Below, piece by piece: positions 41,850 through 52,600 of a stretch of DNA of 64,000 nt. The notes below the pieces were generated by a model. It did no database searches. It was not told where the DNA came from and saw only the letters and a list, made by a program, of their open reading frames with translations. The translations under genes were made by a program, and so were the position numbers. Each line of letters begins with the position of its first letter. Within the stretch, counting starts at the first letter, position 1. This DNA is from JASBTN01 sp965228805 (GTDB lineage: Bacteria; Pseudomonadota; Alphaproteobacteria; Rhodobacterales; Rhodobacteraceae): assembly GCF_965228805.1 (NCBI RefSeq), contig NZ_CBDDIE010000003.1, positions 3,658,001 through 3,722,000 of the forward strand. Reading direction: 5' to 3'.

Positions 41850-42746
41850 TCAAGCCATGCTTTCAAGGCGCGCGACCTCTGCCTTGATGCCGCGAACCAG
41901 CGCCTCGGCCACCCGCGACAGGCGCTCGACCCGCGCGTCGCCCTCGTGGCGCACCAGGTGGAAGCTGCGAGTGATCGACACCTCGCGGGCCAGCACCTTC
42001 CGCAGCTCGGGCGCAAAGGGCAGGATGAAGTCGTGCGTTATGCCCACCCCGCCCCCCTGACGCACCAATCCCAGTTGCACCGCCACCAGGTTCGAGCCCA
42101 GCGTGGTGCGCTCCAGCCCCAGATCGGCCAGGAAGTCGAGCTCCGGGTAGAAGATCAGGTCCTGAATATAGCCGATGATCGGATGGGCGCGCAGATCCTC
42201 GACCCGTGTGATCGGCGCCGCACGCGCCAGATACGCCTCGGAGGCCGCGAAATGCAGGTGATAGTCGGTGATCTTCTGGACCGTGACCCGCCCGGTCTGC
42301 GGCGGGGCCACGGTCACCGCCATGTCCGCCTCGCGCTTGGACAGGTTGATCACCCGGGGCAGCGCGACGATCTGCAGGTCCAGGTCCGGATGCTCGCGGC
42401 TGATCGCGGCGCAGACCTGGGGCAGGATGAAGCTGGCGCAGCCATCGGTGGCGCCGATCCGCACCTGCCCCGACAGCCCGCCGGTCTGACCTGCCAGCTC
42501 CTCGGCCCCGGCACGCAACGCCTGTTCGGCGGCCTCCGCATGGGCCATCAGCCGCGCGCCCGCATCCGTCAGCGCATAGCCCTGTGGTGATTTGGCAAAA
42601 AGCGGCGCGCCCAGGGCGGCCTCCAGCCGCGCTACCCGCCGCCCGACCGTGGCGGCGTCCTTCTTCAACGCCCGGCCCGCCCGTGACAGGCTCTCCGCCC
42701 GTGCCACCGCCAGAAACACCCTCAGATCGTCCCAGTCCGGCCCCAT
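41850..42746 (-). CDS. LysR-type regulator of the mms cluster
   Basis: 298 residues: LysR HTH (DLRVFLAVARAESLSRAGRALKKDAATVGRRVARLEAALG) followed by an effector domain. It is divergent from mmsA, and the palindrome TTGCATTTTTGCAA sits between their starts, fitting a LysR box. It therefore probably controls methylmalonate-semialdehyde dehydrogenase expression in response to a valine or propanoate metabolite. The HTH variant with KKDAATVGRR is typical of the MmsR/LysR group with a reduced wing. Confidence 0.87.
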   Translation of the reverse strand: MGPDWDDLRVFLAVARAESLSRAGRALKKDAATVGRRVARLEAALGAPLFAKSPQGYALTDAGARLMAHAEAAEQALRAGAEELAGQTGGLSGQVRIGATDGCASFILPQVCAAISREHPDLDLQIVALPRVINLSKREADMAVTVAPPQTGRVTVQKITDYHLHFAASEAYLARAAPITRVEDLRAHPIIGYIQDLIFYPELDFLADLGLERTTLGSNLVAVQLGLVRQGGGVGITHDFILPFAPELRKVLAREVSITRSFHLVRHEGDARVERLSRVAEALVRGIKAEVARLESMA

Positions 42747-42768
42747 GGCTCATCCCCTAGGCTCATCC

Positions 42769-42782
42769 TTGCATTTTTGCAA
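42769..42782. promoter_or_regulatory. LysR-type palindrome upstream of mmsA
   Basis: TTGCATTTTTGCAA, arms TTGCA/TGCAA with four T between, placed 23 bases from the LysR start and about 80 bases before mmsA. It fits the dyad expected for the divergent LysR protein. Confidence 0.55.
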
Positions 42783-42860
42783 AACCCTTTTGAGAAACTG
42801 CCTCTTTTCCCGACATAAATGCAAGCCTATTGTCACCGGGAAATCTAAGGGAGAGAACCC

Positions 42861-44360
42861 ATGCAAGAGATCGGACACTGGATCAACGGCGAGCACGTCG
42901 CCGGAACCTCGGGCCGCTTCGCGGATGTCTACAACCCCGCCACCGGCGAAGTTCAGGCCAAGGTCGCCCTGGCCACCCAGGCCGAGATGGACGCCGCCGT
43001 TGCCTCGGCCGCCGAGGCTCAGAAAGCCTGGGGCGCCACCAACCCGCAGCGCCGCGCCCGCGTCATGATGGCCTTCGTGCAGCTGATCAACCGCGACATG
43101 GACAAGCTGGCCGAGAAACTGTCCTCCGAACACGGCAAGACCTTCCCCGACGCCAAGGGTGACGTGCAGCGTGGCCTGGAAGTGATCGAATACTGCATCG
43201 GCGCCCCGCAGATGCTGAAAGGTGAGTTCACCGACAGCGCCGGCCCGGGCATCGACATGTATTCCATGCGCCAGCCGCTGGGCGTGGTTGCGGGCATTAC
43301 GCCCTTCAACTTCCCCGCCATGATCCCGCTGTGGAAAATGGGCCCGGCCCTGGCCTGCGGCAACGCGATGATCATGAAACCGTCCGAGCGTGACCCCTCG
43401 GTGCCGCTGATGCTGGCCGAACTGCTGAAGGAAGCCGGTCTGCCCGATGGCGTGCTGCAGGTCATCAACGGCGACAAGGAATCGGTCGACGCGATCCTCG
43501 ATCACGACACCATCCAGGCCGTGGGTTTCGTGGGTTCGACCCCGATTGCCCAGTACATCTACGAACGTGCCGCCCAGAACGGCAAGCGCGCCCAGTGTTT
43601 CGGTGGCGCCAAGAACCACATGATCATCATGCCCGACGCCGACCTGGACCAGGCCGCCGACGCGCTGGTCGGTGCCGGTTACGGCGCCGCTGGCGAACGC
43701 TGCATGGCAATCTCGGTCGCCGTGCCGGTGGGCGAGGAAACCGCCGACAAGCTGCGCGAGAAACTGGTTCCGCGCATCGAGAAACTGAAGGTCGGCCCCT
43801 ACACCGCCGGTGACGACGTGGACTACGGCCCGGTCGTGACCGCTGCGGCCAAGGAAAACATCCTGCGCCTGGTGCAGTCGGGTGTCGATCAGGGCGCCGA
43901 GCTGGCCGTGGATGGCCGCGACTTCAGCCTGCAGGGCTACGAAGACGGCTTCTTTGTCGGCCCGCACCTGTTCGACAAAGTCACCCCGGACATGGACATC
44001 TACAAGACCGAAATCTTCGGCCCGGTCCTGTCGATGGTGCGCGCGGGTTCCTACGAGGAAGCGATCGGCCTGGCGATCAGCCACGAATACGGCAACGGCA
44101 CCGCGATCTATACCCGCGACGGTGACACCGCCCGTGACTTCGCCAACCGCATCAACATCGGCATGGTGGGCATCAACGTTCCGATCCCGGTGCCGCTGGC
44201 CTACCACACCTTCGGCGGCTGGAAAAAGTCGGGCTTCGGTGACCTGAACCAGCACGGCCCGGACGCGTTCAAGTTCTACACCCGCACCAAGACCGTGACC
44301 TCGCGCTGGCCGTCGGGCATCAAGGAAGGCGGCGAATTCAACTTTAAGGCGATGGACTGA
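42861..44360 (+). CDS. mmsA: CoA-acylating methylmalonate-semialdehyde dehydrogenase
   Basis: 499 residues of the aldehyde dehydrogenase superfamily. ITPFNFPAMIPLWKMGPALACGN is the MMSDH hallmark (FNFP, no cofactor-binding Lys-Pro shift); the catalytic Cys lies in AAGERCMAISVAV, and the Glu-less active site of CoA-dependent members is visible in CFGGAKNH. It converts methylmalonate semialdehyde plus CoA to propanoyl-CoA in valine degradation. GGGAGAG lies 7 bases upstream. mmsB and a HIBYL-CoA hydrolase follow downstream in the same direction, completing the pathway. Confidence 0.95.
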   Translation: MQEIGHWINGEHVAGTSGRFADVYNPATGEVQAKVALATQAEMDAAVASAAEAQKAWGATNPQRRARVMMAFVQLINRDMDKLAEKLSSEHGKTFPDAKGDVQRGLEVIEYCIGAPQMLKGEFTDSAGPGIDMYSMRQPLGVVAGITPFNFPAMIPLWKMGPALACGNAMIMKPSERDPSVPLMLAELLKEAGLPDGVLQVINGDKESVDAILDHDTIQAVGFVGSTPIAQYIYERAAQNGKRAQCFGGAKNHMIIMPDADLDQAADALVGAGYGAAGERCMAISVAVPVGEETADKLREKLVPRIEKLKVGPYTAGDDVDYGPVVTAAAKENILRLVQSGVDQGAELAVDGRDFSLQGYEDGFFVGPHLFDKVTPDMDIYKTEIFGPVLSMVRAGSYEEAIGLAISHEYGNGTAIYTRDGDTARDFANRINIGMVGINVPIPVPLAYHTFGGWKKSGFGDLNQHGPDAFKFYTRTKTVTSRWPSGIKEGGEFNFKAMD

Positions 44361-44384
44361 CCTTCCAGCCATAGAAAACATCTT

Positions 44385-44419
44385 GTCTCGCCAATCCATT
44401 GGGTTGGCGGGATTTTTTT
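44385..44419 (+). terminator. mmsA terminator
   Basis: CGCCAA and TTGGCG pair with an inner CCATTGG part, followed by GA and seven T. It separates mmsA from the following genes. Confidence 0.85.
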
Positions 44420-44498
44420 ATGCACCTCGCTTTTTTCGGGGAGTTGCAGGCGGCGGTATTTCGCCTATCCTTTTGAGCAGGAATAAGGAAATACAACC

Positions 44499-44903
44499 AT
44501 GCCGATAGAATTCGCATGCTATGCAAACCCGACCCTCCTGCATCTGCGCCTGTCTGGCCGGGTCACGCTTGAGGACATGCTCGATGCACAGAAGGCCTAT
44601 GCGAGCAGCCCGGATTTCGCCCCGGGCATCGACGAGTTGATCGAGTTCCTGCCGGGCGCCGATCTGGACATGACCTATGCCGAAATGCGCCGCCTGCGCC
44701 GAGCCGAAGAGGCCTATTACAAGCAGGCCGCCCAACCGCCCCGCTGCGCCATTCTTGCCCCGGACAGCACGCAATTCGGCATGGGACGCATGTATGCCAC
44801 CCTGACCGACCTGCGCGGAGACGTACGCACCGAGGTCGTGACCACATGGCAAGAAGCACTTGCCTTCCTGGAACTGACCGACATCGCCCTGACCGTGGCC
44901 TGA
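44499..44903 (+). CDS. STAS/SpoIIAA-like protein
   Basis: 134 residues with a fold hint of SpoIIAA-like STAS proteins (YANPTLLHLRLSGRVTLEDMLDAQKAY, then MGRMYATLTDLRGDVRTEVVTTWQEALAFL). No Ser phosphorylation motif is evident. AAGGA stands upstream of the ATG. Function not known; probably binds a small lipid or partner protein. Confidence 0.7.
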   Translation: MPIEFACYANPTLLHLRLSGRVTLEDMLDAQKAYASSPDFAPGIDELIEFLPGADLDMTYAEMRRLRRAEEAYYKQAAQPPRCAILAPDSTQFGMGRMYATLTDLRGDVRTEVVTTWQEALAFLELTDIALTVA

Positions 44904-44984
44904 GCCGCGCGGCTCTCCCCCCTTTCAACCACTTGTTTCCCTGCGCCATTCCTGTTCAACTCGTGTAAAACGGGAGGACAGAGA

Positions 44985-46118
44985 ATGGCCCAGAGCACGC
45001 CCGCCTTCACCATCGGCGTCGAGGAGGAGTATCTGCTGGTCGACCGAAGCAGCCTTGAGCTGGCCGAGGCGCCCGAGGGGCTGATGGAGGATTGCAAGGC
45101 CGAGCTGGAAGGCCAGGTCAGCCCCGAGTTCCTGCAATGCCAGATCGAGATCGGCAGCCGAGTCTGCGCCGACGTGGGCGCGGCGCGTGAGGACCTGAAA
45201 CGCCTGCGCAGCACCGTGGCGAAACACGCCGCCACCTACGGGCTCGCCCCCATCGCCGCCTCCTGCCACCCCTTTGCGGAATGGAAGAAACAGCATCACA
45301 CCAACAAGGATCGCTACAACGATCTGCGCCGTGACTTGGGCGGGGTTGTGCGCCGCATGTTGATCTGCGGCATGCATGTGCATGTGGGTATCGACGACCC
45401 GGACACCCGCGTCGATATCATGAACCAGATGACCTATTTCCTGCCCCATCTGCTGGCCCTGTCGGCCAGTTCGCCCTTCTGGCAAGGCGAGGACACGGGA
45501 CTGGCCAGCTACAGGCTGACCGTCTTCGACAACCTGCCGCGCACCGGCCTTCCGCCGCAGCTTGCCAGCTGGTCGGAATACGAACGCTCCGTGAATGCGC
45601 TGGTCGACCTGGGCCTGATCGAGGACAGTTCAAAAATCTGGTGGGACCTGCGCCCCTCGTCCCGTTTTCCCACCATCGAGGCACGCATCTGCGACGTCTC
45701 GCCCCGGCTGGAAACCACGCTGAGCCTGGCCGCCGTGATCCAGTCGCTGGCCCGCATGCTCTGGCGGCTGAAGGCGCGCAATCAACGCTGGCGCATCTAT
45801 GACAACTTCCTGATCTCGGAAAACCGTTGGCGCGCGCAGCGCTATGGCACGGGCTCGGGCCTGATCGACTTCGGCAAACGCGAAGTGGTTGATTTCGCGG
45901 ACCTTATTGACGAGTTGATCGAGCTGATCAGCGAGGATGCCGAGGCCCTGGGCTGCCTGACCGAGGTGGAAAACACCCGCACCATCCTGACCCGGGGCAC
46001 CTCCGCCGACCGCCAACGCGCGGTGTTCAACGACAGTGTCCAGGCCGAAAAAACCGTCGAGGAGGCCCTGCGCGACGTCGCCCGCCACCTGGTCGAGGAA
46101 TTCCACGCCGACCTCTAG
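44985..46118 (+). CDS. carboxylate-amine ligase (GCS2/YbdK family)
   Basis: 377 residues of glutamate-cysteine ligase family 2: TIGVEEEYLLVD at the N-terminus (the EExE metal/ATP site), QIEIGSRVCADV, MHVHVGIDD and RIYDNFLISENRWRAQRYG. YbdK-type enzymes have weak gamma-glutamyl-cysteine ligase activity; the natural substrate is not settled. GGGAGGAC lies upstream of the ATG. It stands alone between the STAS gene and the enoyl-CoA hydratase-type gene. Confidence 0.9.
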   Translation: MAQSTPAFTIGVEEEYLLVDRSSLELAEAPEGLMEDCKAELEGQVSPEFLQCQIEIGSRVCADVGAAREDLKRLRSTVAKHAATYGLAPIAASCHPFAEWKKQHHTNKDRYNDLRRDLGGVVRRMLICGMHVHVGIDDPDTRVDIMNQMTYFLPHLLALSASSPFWQGEDTGLASYRLTVFDNLPRTGLPPQLASWSEYERSVNALVDLGLIEDSSKIWWDLRPSSRFPTIEARICDVSPRLETTLSLAAVIQSLARMLWRLKARNQRWRIYDNFLISENRWRAQRYGTGSGLIDFGKREVVDFADLIDELIELISEDAEALGCLTEVENTRTILTRGTSADRQRAVFNDSVQAEKTVEEALRDVARHLVEEFHADL

Positions 46119-46125
46119 GCCCAGC

Positions 46126-46170
46126 CGGATTTCGCCCCGAAATCCGACCCGTTTTCCGTGTCGGAAAACG
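46126..46170. repeat. two consecutive perfect 9-bp hairpins
   Basis: CGGATTTCG-CCC-CGAAATCCG (46126-46146) and CGTTTTCCG-TGT-CGGAAAACG (46150-46170). Both have 9-bp stems and 3-base loops but unrelated sequence. They follow the carboxylate-amine ligase stop within 10 bases and have no T run. Confidence 0.8.
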
Positions 46171-46292
46171 TCTCGCCTCCTGTTCCGGCCCTTGCAAAAT
46201 TCCTGTAAGGATTCCCCCCTAAACATTCGTTCAATTCCATACGTGCGCGGGAAGCGGGCGGAGCCCCGACCGCTTCCGAGAACAGGACCAGA

Positions 46293-47315
46293 ATGACCGA
46301 TATCAACATCCGCACCCAGGGCCGCGTCGGCCGCATCACCCTGACCCGCCCCAAGGCGCTGAACGCCGTGACCTATGACATGTGCACCGCGATTGAGGCC
46401 GCCCTGGACGCCTGGCGCGACGATGATGCCGTGGCCCTGGTGGTGATCGACGCCGAGGGCGACAAGGCCTTCTCGGCGGGCGGCGACATTGCCGACCTCT
46501 ATGCGACCGGCAAGGCAGGCGATTTCGCCTATGGCCGCACCTTCTGGCGCGACGAATACCGGATGAACGCCAAGATCCACGAATATGCCAAACCCATCGT
46601 CAGCTTCCTGCAGGGTTTCACCATGGGCGGCGGCATGGGCGTGGGCTGCCACGGCTCGCATCGGGTGGTGGGCGAGAGCAGCCAGATCGCCATGCCCGAG
46701 GTCGGCATCGGCCTGGTGCCTGACGTGGGCGGCTCGATGATCCTTGCCAATGCGCCGGGGCACCTCGGGGTTTACGCCGGGGTCACCGGCGCGCGCATGG
46801 GGCCTGCGGATGCGATCCTGGTGGGCTTTGCCGACATGTTCATCCCGCAAGACAAGTGGCCCGGGCTGATCGAGACGCTGGTCAACACCGGCGATGTGGC
46901 CTGCCTGGTGGGCAAGGACGCGCCTGAGGGCAGCCTGACCGCCCTGCAAACCGAGATCAACGCGCTGTTCGACGCCACCACCCTGCCCGGCCTGCTGGCC
47001 AACCTGCGCGGATCGGACACAGACTTTGCCGCAAAGACGCTGAAGACCGTGCTGCGCAATTCTCCCCTGTCCATGGCCGTCACCATCGAGATGATGACCC
47101 GCCTGCGCGGCGTCACCGATATCCGCGCCGCCCTGGACCTGGAATACCGCTACACCTACCGCGCGATGGAACATGGCGATTTCATCGAAGGCATTCGCGC
47201 CGCCATCATCGACAAGGACCGTTCGCCGCAGTGGAAACACCAGGCCGACGCCTTGCCGACCGCGGCAATCGACACCATGCTGGCCCCGTTGGGCGACCAG
47301 GCTTTGACGTTCTGA
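46293..47315 (+). CDS. 3-hydroxyisobutyryl-CoA hydrolase-like (ECH_2)
   Basis: 340 residues of the crotonase superfamily, HIBYL-CoA hydrolase branch: ITLTRPKALNAVTYDM, oxyanion loops KAFSAGGDIADLY and QGFTMGGGMGVGCHGSHRVV, then MPEVGIGLVPDVGGS with the catalytic Glu/Asp. It would release 3-hydroxyisobutyrate from its CoA ester, the step before MmsB. The mmsB gene starts 11 bases after its stop, so both are one operon of valine catabolism. Confidence 0.9.
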   Translation: MTDINIRTQGRVGRITLTRPKALNAVTYDMCTAIEAALDAWRDDDAVALVVIDAEGDKAFSAGGDIADLYATGKAGDFAYGRTFWRDEYRMNAKIHEYAKPIVSFLQGFTMGGGMGVGCHGSHRVVGESSQIAMPEVGIGLVPDVGGSMILANAPGHLGVYAGVTGARMGPADAILVGFADMFIPQDKWPGLIETLVNTGDVACLVGKDAPEGSLTALQTEINALFDATTLPGLLANLRGSDTDFAAKTLKTVLRNSPLSMAVTIEMMTRLRGVTDIRAALDLEYRYTYRAMEHGDFIEGIRAAIIDKDRSPQWKHQADALPTAAIDTMLAPLGDQALTF

Positions 47316-47325
47316 GGAGGACACA

Positions 47326-48198
47326 ATGAAAATCGGATTTATCGGACTGGGCAACATGGGTGGCCCGATGGCCGCGAACCTGGCGAAAGCCGGTCATGAC
47401 GTGACCGGGTTCGACATGGCGGACGTCCAGATTGAAGGCGTGTCGATGGCGGGCTCCGCCGCCGAGGCCGCAACCGGCGCCGACGTCGTCATCACCATGC
47501 TGCCCAACGGCAATATCCTGCGCGCCGTCGCCGGTGAGATCATCCCGGCCATGTCCGAAGGCGCGGGTTTCGTGGACTGTTCGACCGTGGACGTGGAAAG
47601 CGCCCGCGCGGTCGCCGCGGATGCGGCCGACGCAGGCCTTCTGCCGGTGGACGCGCCGGTATCGGGCGGTGTCGGTGGTGCGGCTGGCGGCACGCTGACC
47701 TTCATGGCCGGCGGCTCCGCCGAGGCCTTCGCCAAGGCCGATCCGCTGTTTGACATCATGGGGCAGAAGGCCGTGCATTGCGGCGACGCGGGCGCCGGTC
47801 AGGCCGCCAAGATCTGCAATAACATGATCCTGGGCATCACCATGGCGGGCACCTGTGAAGCCTTTGCCCTGGCTGACAAGCTGGGTCTGGACCGCCAGAA
47901 GATGTTCGACGTGGTCTCGACCTCCTCGGGCTACAGCTGGACCATGAACGCCTATTGCCCCGCCCCCGGCGTCGGCCCGCAATCGCCCGCCGATAACGGT
48001 TACAAGCCCGGCTTCGCCGCCGAGCTGATGCTGAAGGACCTGCGCCTCAGCCAACAGGCTGCCGAAGCGGTGGACGCCGATACGCCGATGGGCCAGCGCG
48101 CAACCGAGCTTTACACTGACTTCGTCGATGACGAAGACGGGCTGGGCAAGGATTTCTCGGCCATGCTGCCCCGGTTCGAGAAACGCTCTCGCAGCTGA
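47326..48198 (+). CDS. mmsB: 3-hydroxyisobutyrate dehydrogenase
   Basis: 290 residues. N-terminal NAD motif IGFIGLGNMGGPMAANLAKAGHDV, substrate motif VDAPVSGGVGGAAGGTLTFMAGG and catalytic Lys in GAGQAAKICNNMILG. It oxidises 3-hydroxyisobutyrate to methylmalonate semialdehyde, which MmsA then converts. AGGAGG is 6 bases before the ATG. Terminator at 48239-48274. Confidence 0.97.
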   Translation: MKIGFIGLGNMGGPMAANLAKAGHDVTGFDMADVQIEGVSMAGSAAEAATGADVVITMLPNGNILRAVAGEIIPAMSEGAGFVDCSTVDVESARAVAADAADAGLLPVDAPVSGGVGGAAGGTLTFMAGGSAEAFAKADPLFDIMGQKAVHCGDAGAGQAAKICNNMILGITMAGTCEAFALADKLGLDRQKMFDVVSTSSGYSWTMNAYCPAPGVGPQSPADNGYKPGFAAELMLKDLRLSQQAAEAVDADTPMGQRATELYTDFVDDEDGLGKDFSAMLPRFEKRSRS

Positions 48199-48238
48199 CG
48201 GCGACGGCGCGACCGCGCCTGTCCGCGACCATCTCCAG

Positions 48239-48274
48239 CCCCGGCGAGCATTCACCGTTCGCCGGGGTTCCTTC
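48239..48274 (+). terminator. mmsB terminator
   Basis: CCCCGGCGA and TCGCCGGGG pair over 9 bp with an 11-base loop, followed by TTCCTTC. Confidence 0.8.
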
Positions 48275-48404
48275 ATTTAGTGCCCCTACCGTGCAGGCGG
48301 GACGCGCGAAATTTCACTGCAATCCCCGCTGGATATCCCCCTGTGCGCCTCTGCAGCTGCCTGTTATAATTCGGGCAGTCTCTTACAGCGCGAAAGTGGA
48401 ATTC

Positions 48405-49649
48405 ATGATCTCTACCAGCCTCGGGCATGGACTTGCGCTTGCCCTTCTCCTCACATCCCTTCCCGCAATGGCCCAGGCGCAAGACGTCGTCCGACCCGCC
48501 AAGGTCGCCATGGCCGAAACCACGGCCAGCAGCCAGACCTGGACCTACCCGGCCATCGTGCTGCCCTCGCAGGAGGCCTCGGTGTCGTTCCGGGTTTCCG
48601 GCCAGGTGATCGACCTGCCGGTGCGTGCGGCGGCAGGGTTGAAGACGGGCGATGTGATCGCCAAGCTGGATCCGCGTGATTACGAGGCGCAGGTGGCGCA
48701 GCTTGAAAGCCAGCGCGACCAGGCGGTGGCACAGCTGGAAGCCCTGCGCAGCGGGGCACGGGACGAAGAGGTGCGCGCGCTGGAGGCCGCGGTGGAAAGC
48801 GCCCGGGTGCAGGTCGAACTGGCCCAGGACGAGGCCGACCGCGCCCGCACCCTGGTCGACCGCAATGTCGCCGCCCCGGTGGTGCTGGAGCAGGCCGAAG
48901 CACAGCTGCGCGTCGCCGAGGCCACGTTGAAATCCCAGGAAGAGCAGCTGGCCATCGGCGTCGCCGGGGGCCGGGAAGAGGAGATCACCGGCGCCGAGGC
49001 CGCCCTGCGCGGGATCGAAACGCAACTGCAGGCGGCGCGCGACAGCCTGGCCGACACCACTCTGACCGCCCCATTCGACGGGATCGTCGCGCGACGCAAT
49101 GTCGAAGCCTTCACCCAGGTCCAGGCCGGGCAGGACATCATCCTGCTCCAGAACATCGCAACCCTGCATCTGGCCTTTGACGTGCCGGGGGCGGATGTGC
49201 CGAACATCAGCCGCTCGCCGGACCTGCAGGTGATGGCGATCTTCCCGGGATCGGATGCGGAGCATGAGGCGGAATTCGTCGAGTTCTCGACCCAGGCCGA
49301 GGCCGCAACCCAGACCTATCGCGGCCGGGTGTCGATCACCGCGCCCGCGGATCGGACCGTACTGCCGGGCATGGTCGGCCAGATCGTGGTCCGCGCGCCC
49401 CAGACGGATGCGCAGGAGGTACATGTGCCGCTATCGGCCATTGGAGCCGACCCGAACGGCGCGCCCTTCGTCTGGATCGTCGGAACGGACAATCGCGTTA
49501 CCAAACGCGCCATCGAAACCGGCCCGGTCGCAGGGGACCGCGTCACGATCGCCTCGGGCCTTGCCGCGGGAGAGACCGTCGTGTCCGGCGGGGTCAGCCG
49601 GTTGCAGGAGGGCATGGAAATCCGCCCGATCACCAAGGTGGGTGGCTGA
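48405..49649 (+). CDS. RND efflux periplasmic adaptor (MFP)
   Basis: 414 residues with signal peptide (GLALALLLTSLPAMAQAQ). HlyD/AcrA layout: biotinyl-lipoyl half motif VSFRVSGQVIDLPVRAAAGLKTGDVIAKLD, a long coiled-coil hairpin (residues about 90-210, EVRALEAAVESARVQVELAQDEADRA), the second half motif LADTTLTAPFDGIVARRNVE and the membrane-proximal beta part. It joins the inner-membrane pump to an outer-membrane channel, not encoded here. The permease gene follows 3 bases later. ATG 48405 follows GTGGA. Confidence 0.93.
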   Translation: MISTSLGHGLALALLLTSLPAMAQAQDVVRPAKVAMAETTASSQTWTYPAIVLPSQEASVSFRVSGQVIDLPVRAAAGLKTGDVIAKLDPRDYEAQVAQLESQRDQAVAQLEALRSGARDEEVRALEAAVESARVQVELAQDEADRARTLVDRNVAAPVVLEQAEAQLRVAEATLKSQEEQLAIGVAGGREEEITGAEAALRGIETQLQAARDSLADTTLTAPFDGIVARRNVEAFTQVQAGQDIILLQNIATLHLAFDVPGADVPNISRSPDLQVMAIFPGSDAEHEAEFVEFSTQAEAATQTYRGRVSITAPADRTVLPGMVGQIVVRAPQTDAQEVHVPLSAIGADPNGAPFVWIVGTDNRVTKRAIETGPVAGDRVTIASGLAAGETVVSGGVSRLQEGMEIRPITKVGG

Positions 49650-49652
49650 TCC

Positions 49653-52600
49653 ATGGACCTTGCAAAATTTGCCATCACCAAGCGGGTGATCTCGGCGATC
49701 CTGTCGCTCCTGATCCTCTTCGCGGGCTATTTCGCCTATACCAAACTGCCGCGGTTCGAGGACCCCGAGTTCCTGATCCGCTCAGCCCAGATCATCACCC
49801 CCTACCCCGGCGCCAGCGCCGAGGAGGTCGCCCTGGAAGTGACCGAGGTGGTGGAAAACGCGCTGCAACAGCTGCGCGGGGTGGACGAGGTGCGCTCGGT
49901 CTCGAAACCCGGGCTCAGCGAGGTGACGGTGGAGTTCACCATCGCCGCCGCCAAGGACCGCGACGCGCTGAACCAGCGATTCTCGCTGATGCGTGCCAAG
50001 ATCAGTGACATCCAGGCCAACCTGCCACCCAATGCGCTGACCAGCCAGGTCTATGACGACTACGGCGATGTCTTCGCGCTCTATTTCGCGATCACCGGCG
50101 AAGGTTTCTCGCTGCCCGAACTGCACACCTATGCCAAGGAGTTGCAGCGCCAGCTGGTGACCGTGTCGGGCGTGTCCAAGATCCTGCTGAGCGGTGTTCA
50201 GGACGAGGTCATCCATGTCGACTACGAACCCGCGCGCCTGATCGAATTGGGCCTGTCGCCCTCGCAGATCGGCAACCTGCTGGAGGGTCAGAACCTGATC
50301 GTGCCCGGCGGCACCATCCTGGCAGGCGACACCCGTCTGACGATCCGGCCGTTGGCCGCCGTGACCTCGCTGGAGGCGATCGAGAACCTGGTGATTTCCG
50401 GGCCGGACGGCGCCAGCTTTCGCCTGTCCGACATCGCCACGGTCAGCCGGGGCCTGAAGGAACCGGCCTCCTCAAGCCTCTATCGTGACGGCCAGCCCGC
50501 CATCGGCATGGGCATTTCAAACGTGCTGGGCGGAAATGTGGTCGAGATGGGCGAAGCGGTAAAGGCGCGCATGGACGCGCTGATCTCGGAACGGCCCATC
50601 GGCATCGACATCCTGCCCATTTCCGACCAGTCAGAAAGCGTCAAGGTCTCGGTCAATGACTTCGTGATGAACGTGGTGCTGGCCCTGGCCATCGTCGTGG
50701 GCACGCTGCTGATCTTCATGGGGCTTCGTTCTGGCCTGTTGATGGGCGGCATCCTTCTGGTCACCGTCGCGGGCACGCTGATGGGCATGTACCTTTACGG
50801 CCTCGACATGCAGCGCATCTCGCTGGGTGCGCTGATCATCGCGCTCGGCATGCTGGTGGACAATGCCATCGTGGTGGTCGAGGGCACGCTGGTGCGCGTA
50901 CAGAAGGGCGAGAACACGGCCAAGGCCGCCATCGCCGTGGTGAACCAGACCCGCTGGCCCTTGCTGGGCGGCACGATCGTCGGTTTCCTCGCCTTCTCGC
51001 CCATCGGCCTCTCGCCGGACAATACCGGCGAATATGCAGGCAGCTTGTTCTGGACCATCATGATCGCGCTCTTGTTCTCCTGGCTGGTGGCGATCTGGCT
51101 CACGCCCTATTACTGCACCCTGCTGCTGAAACCGGGAAAAGAGGGCGCCGACAAAGGCGAAGGCGCGGTCCTGCGCTTCTATCGCGGGCTGCTCGGCCGG
51201 GCGCTGCACATGCGCTATGTGACCGTGGCCGTGATCGTCGGCCTGTTCCTCTCGGCCCTGGCGCTGTTCAGCCTGGTGCCGCCGGGCTTCTTCCCGGCCT
51301 CGACCCGGGCGCAATTCGTGGTCGATTTCTTCCTGCCCCAGGGCACGGATATCGACGCGACCCAGGCGCGCATTGCCGAGGTCGACGAACATGTGCGCAG
51401 CCTGGAGGGCGTGACCGGCACCAATACGGTGGTGGGCGGCGGGCATACCCGCTTCATGCTGACTTACGATGGCGAAAGCGGAAACCCGGCCTATGGGCAG
51501 ATCCTGGTCGATGTTGACGGGTTCGACCGCATCGCCCCCCTGATCCCCGAGATCCAGAGCTGGCTTGATGCGACCTACCCCGAGGCCTCGACCAAGGTCT
51601 GGCAATTCGTGCTGGGCCCGGGCGGCGGCTCGAAGATCGAAACGCGTTTCTACGGCACCGATCCCGAGGTTCTGCGCGGCTTGGCGGACGAGGCCAAGAC
51701 GATCATGGCAGCCGCGGGCGCCGTGGCCGTCAAGGACGATTGGCGCGAGAAAGTACCGGTGATCCGCCCGGTGATCGACACCGAAAACGCCCGCCGTCTG
51801 GGCCTGACCCAGGGCGAGATTTCGAACGCGGTCTATGCCCATCTGAACGGCAGCAATATCGGCGTCTATCGCGAGGGGGACGTGCTGACGAACATCGTCA
51901 TGCGTCCGGTCTCCAGTGCGCGGGCGGACGTGGCGCAGCTGCGCGACATCCAGGTGTTCAGCCAGGTCGCGGGCGGCTATGTGCCGATCACCCAGGTGGT
52001 CAGTGACTTCAAGCTGGTGTTCGAGGACGGCACACTGCGCCGCATCGACCGCGAGCTGGCGATCACCGCCCAGTCGGACAATGCGCCGGGGGTGCTGTCG
52101 GGCGATCTGTTCGCCTCCATCCGGGACGAGATCGAGGCAATCGCACTGCCGCCCGGCTACCGCATGGAATGGAAGGGCGAGTTCGGCAGCAGCGCCGAGG
52201 CGAACGCAGGGCTGGCCGCCACCATGCCGCTGGGTTTCGGTGCCATGGTGCTGGTCGTCTTCCTGCTGTTCAACGCGGTGCGCCAGCCGGTGATCATCTG
52301 GCTGACCGTGCCGCTGGCGCTGATCGGCGTGGTCTACGGCCTTGCGGGCACGCAGACGCCGCTGGAGTTCATGGCGATCCTCGGCATCCTGTCCCTGACC
52401 GGCATGCTGATCAAGAACGCCATCGTGCTGATCGACGAGACCGACAGCCAGATCGCCGGTGGCAAGGCGCGGATGAGCGCGGTGGTGGACGCCGCTGTCA
52501 GCCGGTTCCGCCCGGTCCTGCTGGGCGTGGTGACCACCGTGCTGGGGGTGCTGCCGCTGCTGGGCGATCCCTTCTTCAAATCGCTGGCGGTCACGATCAT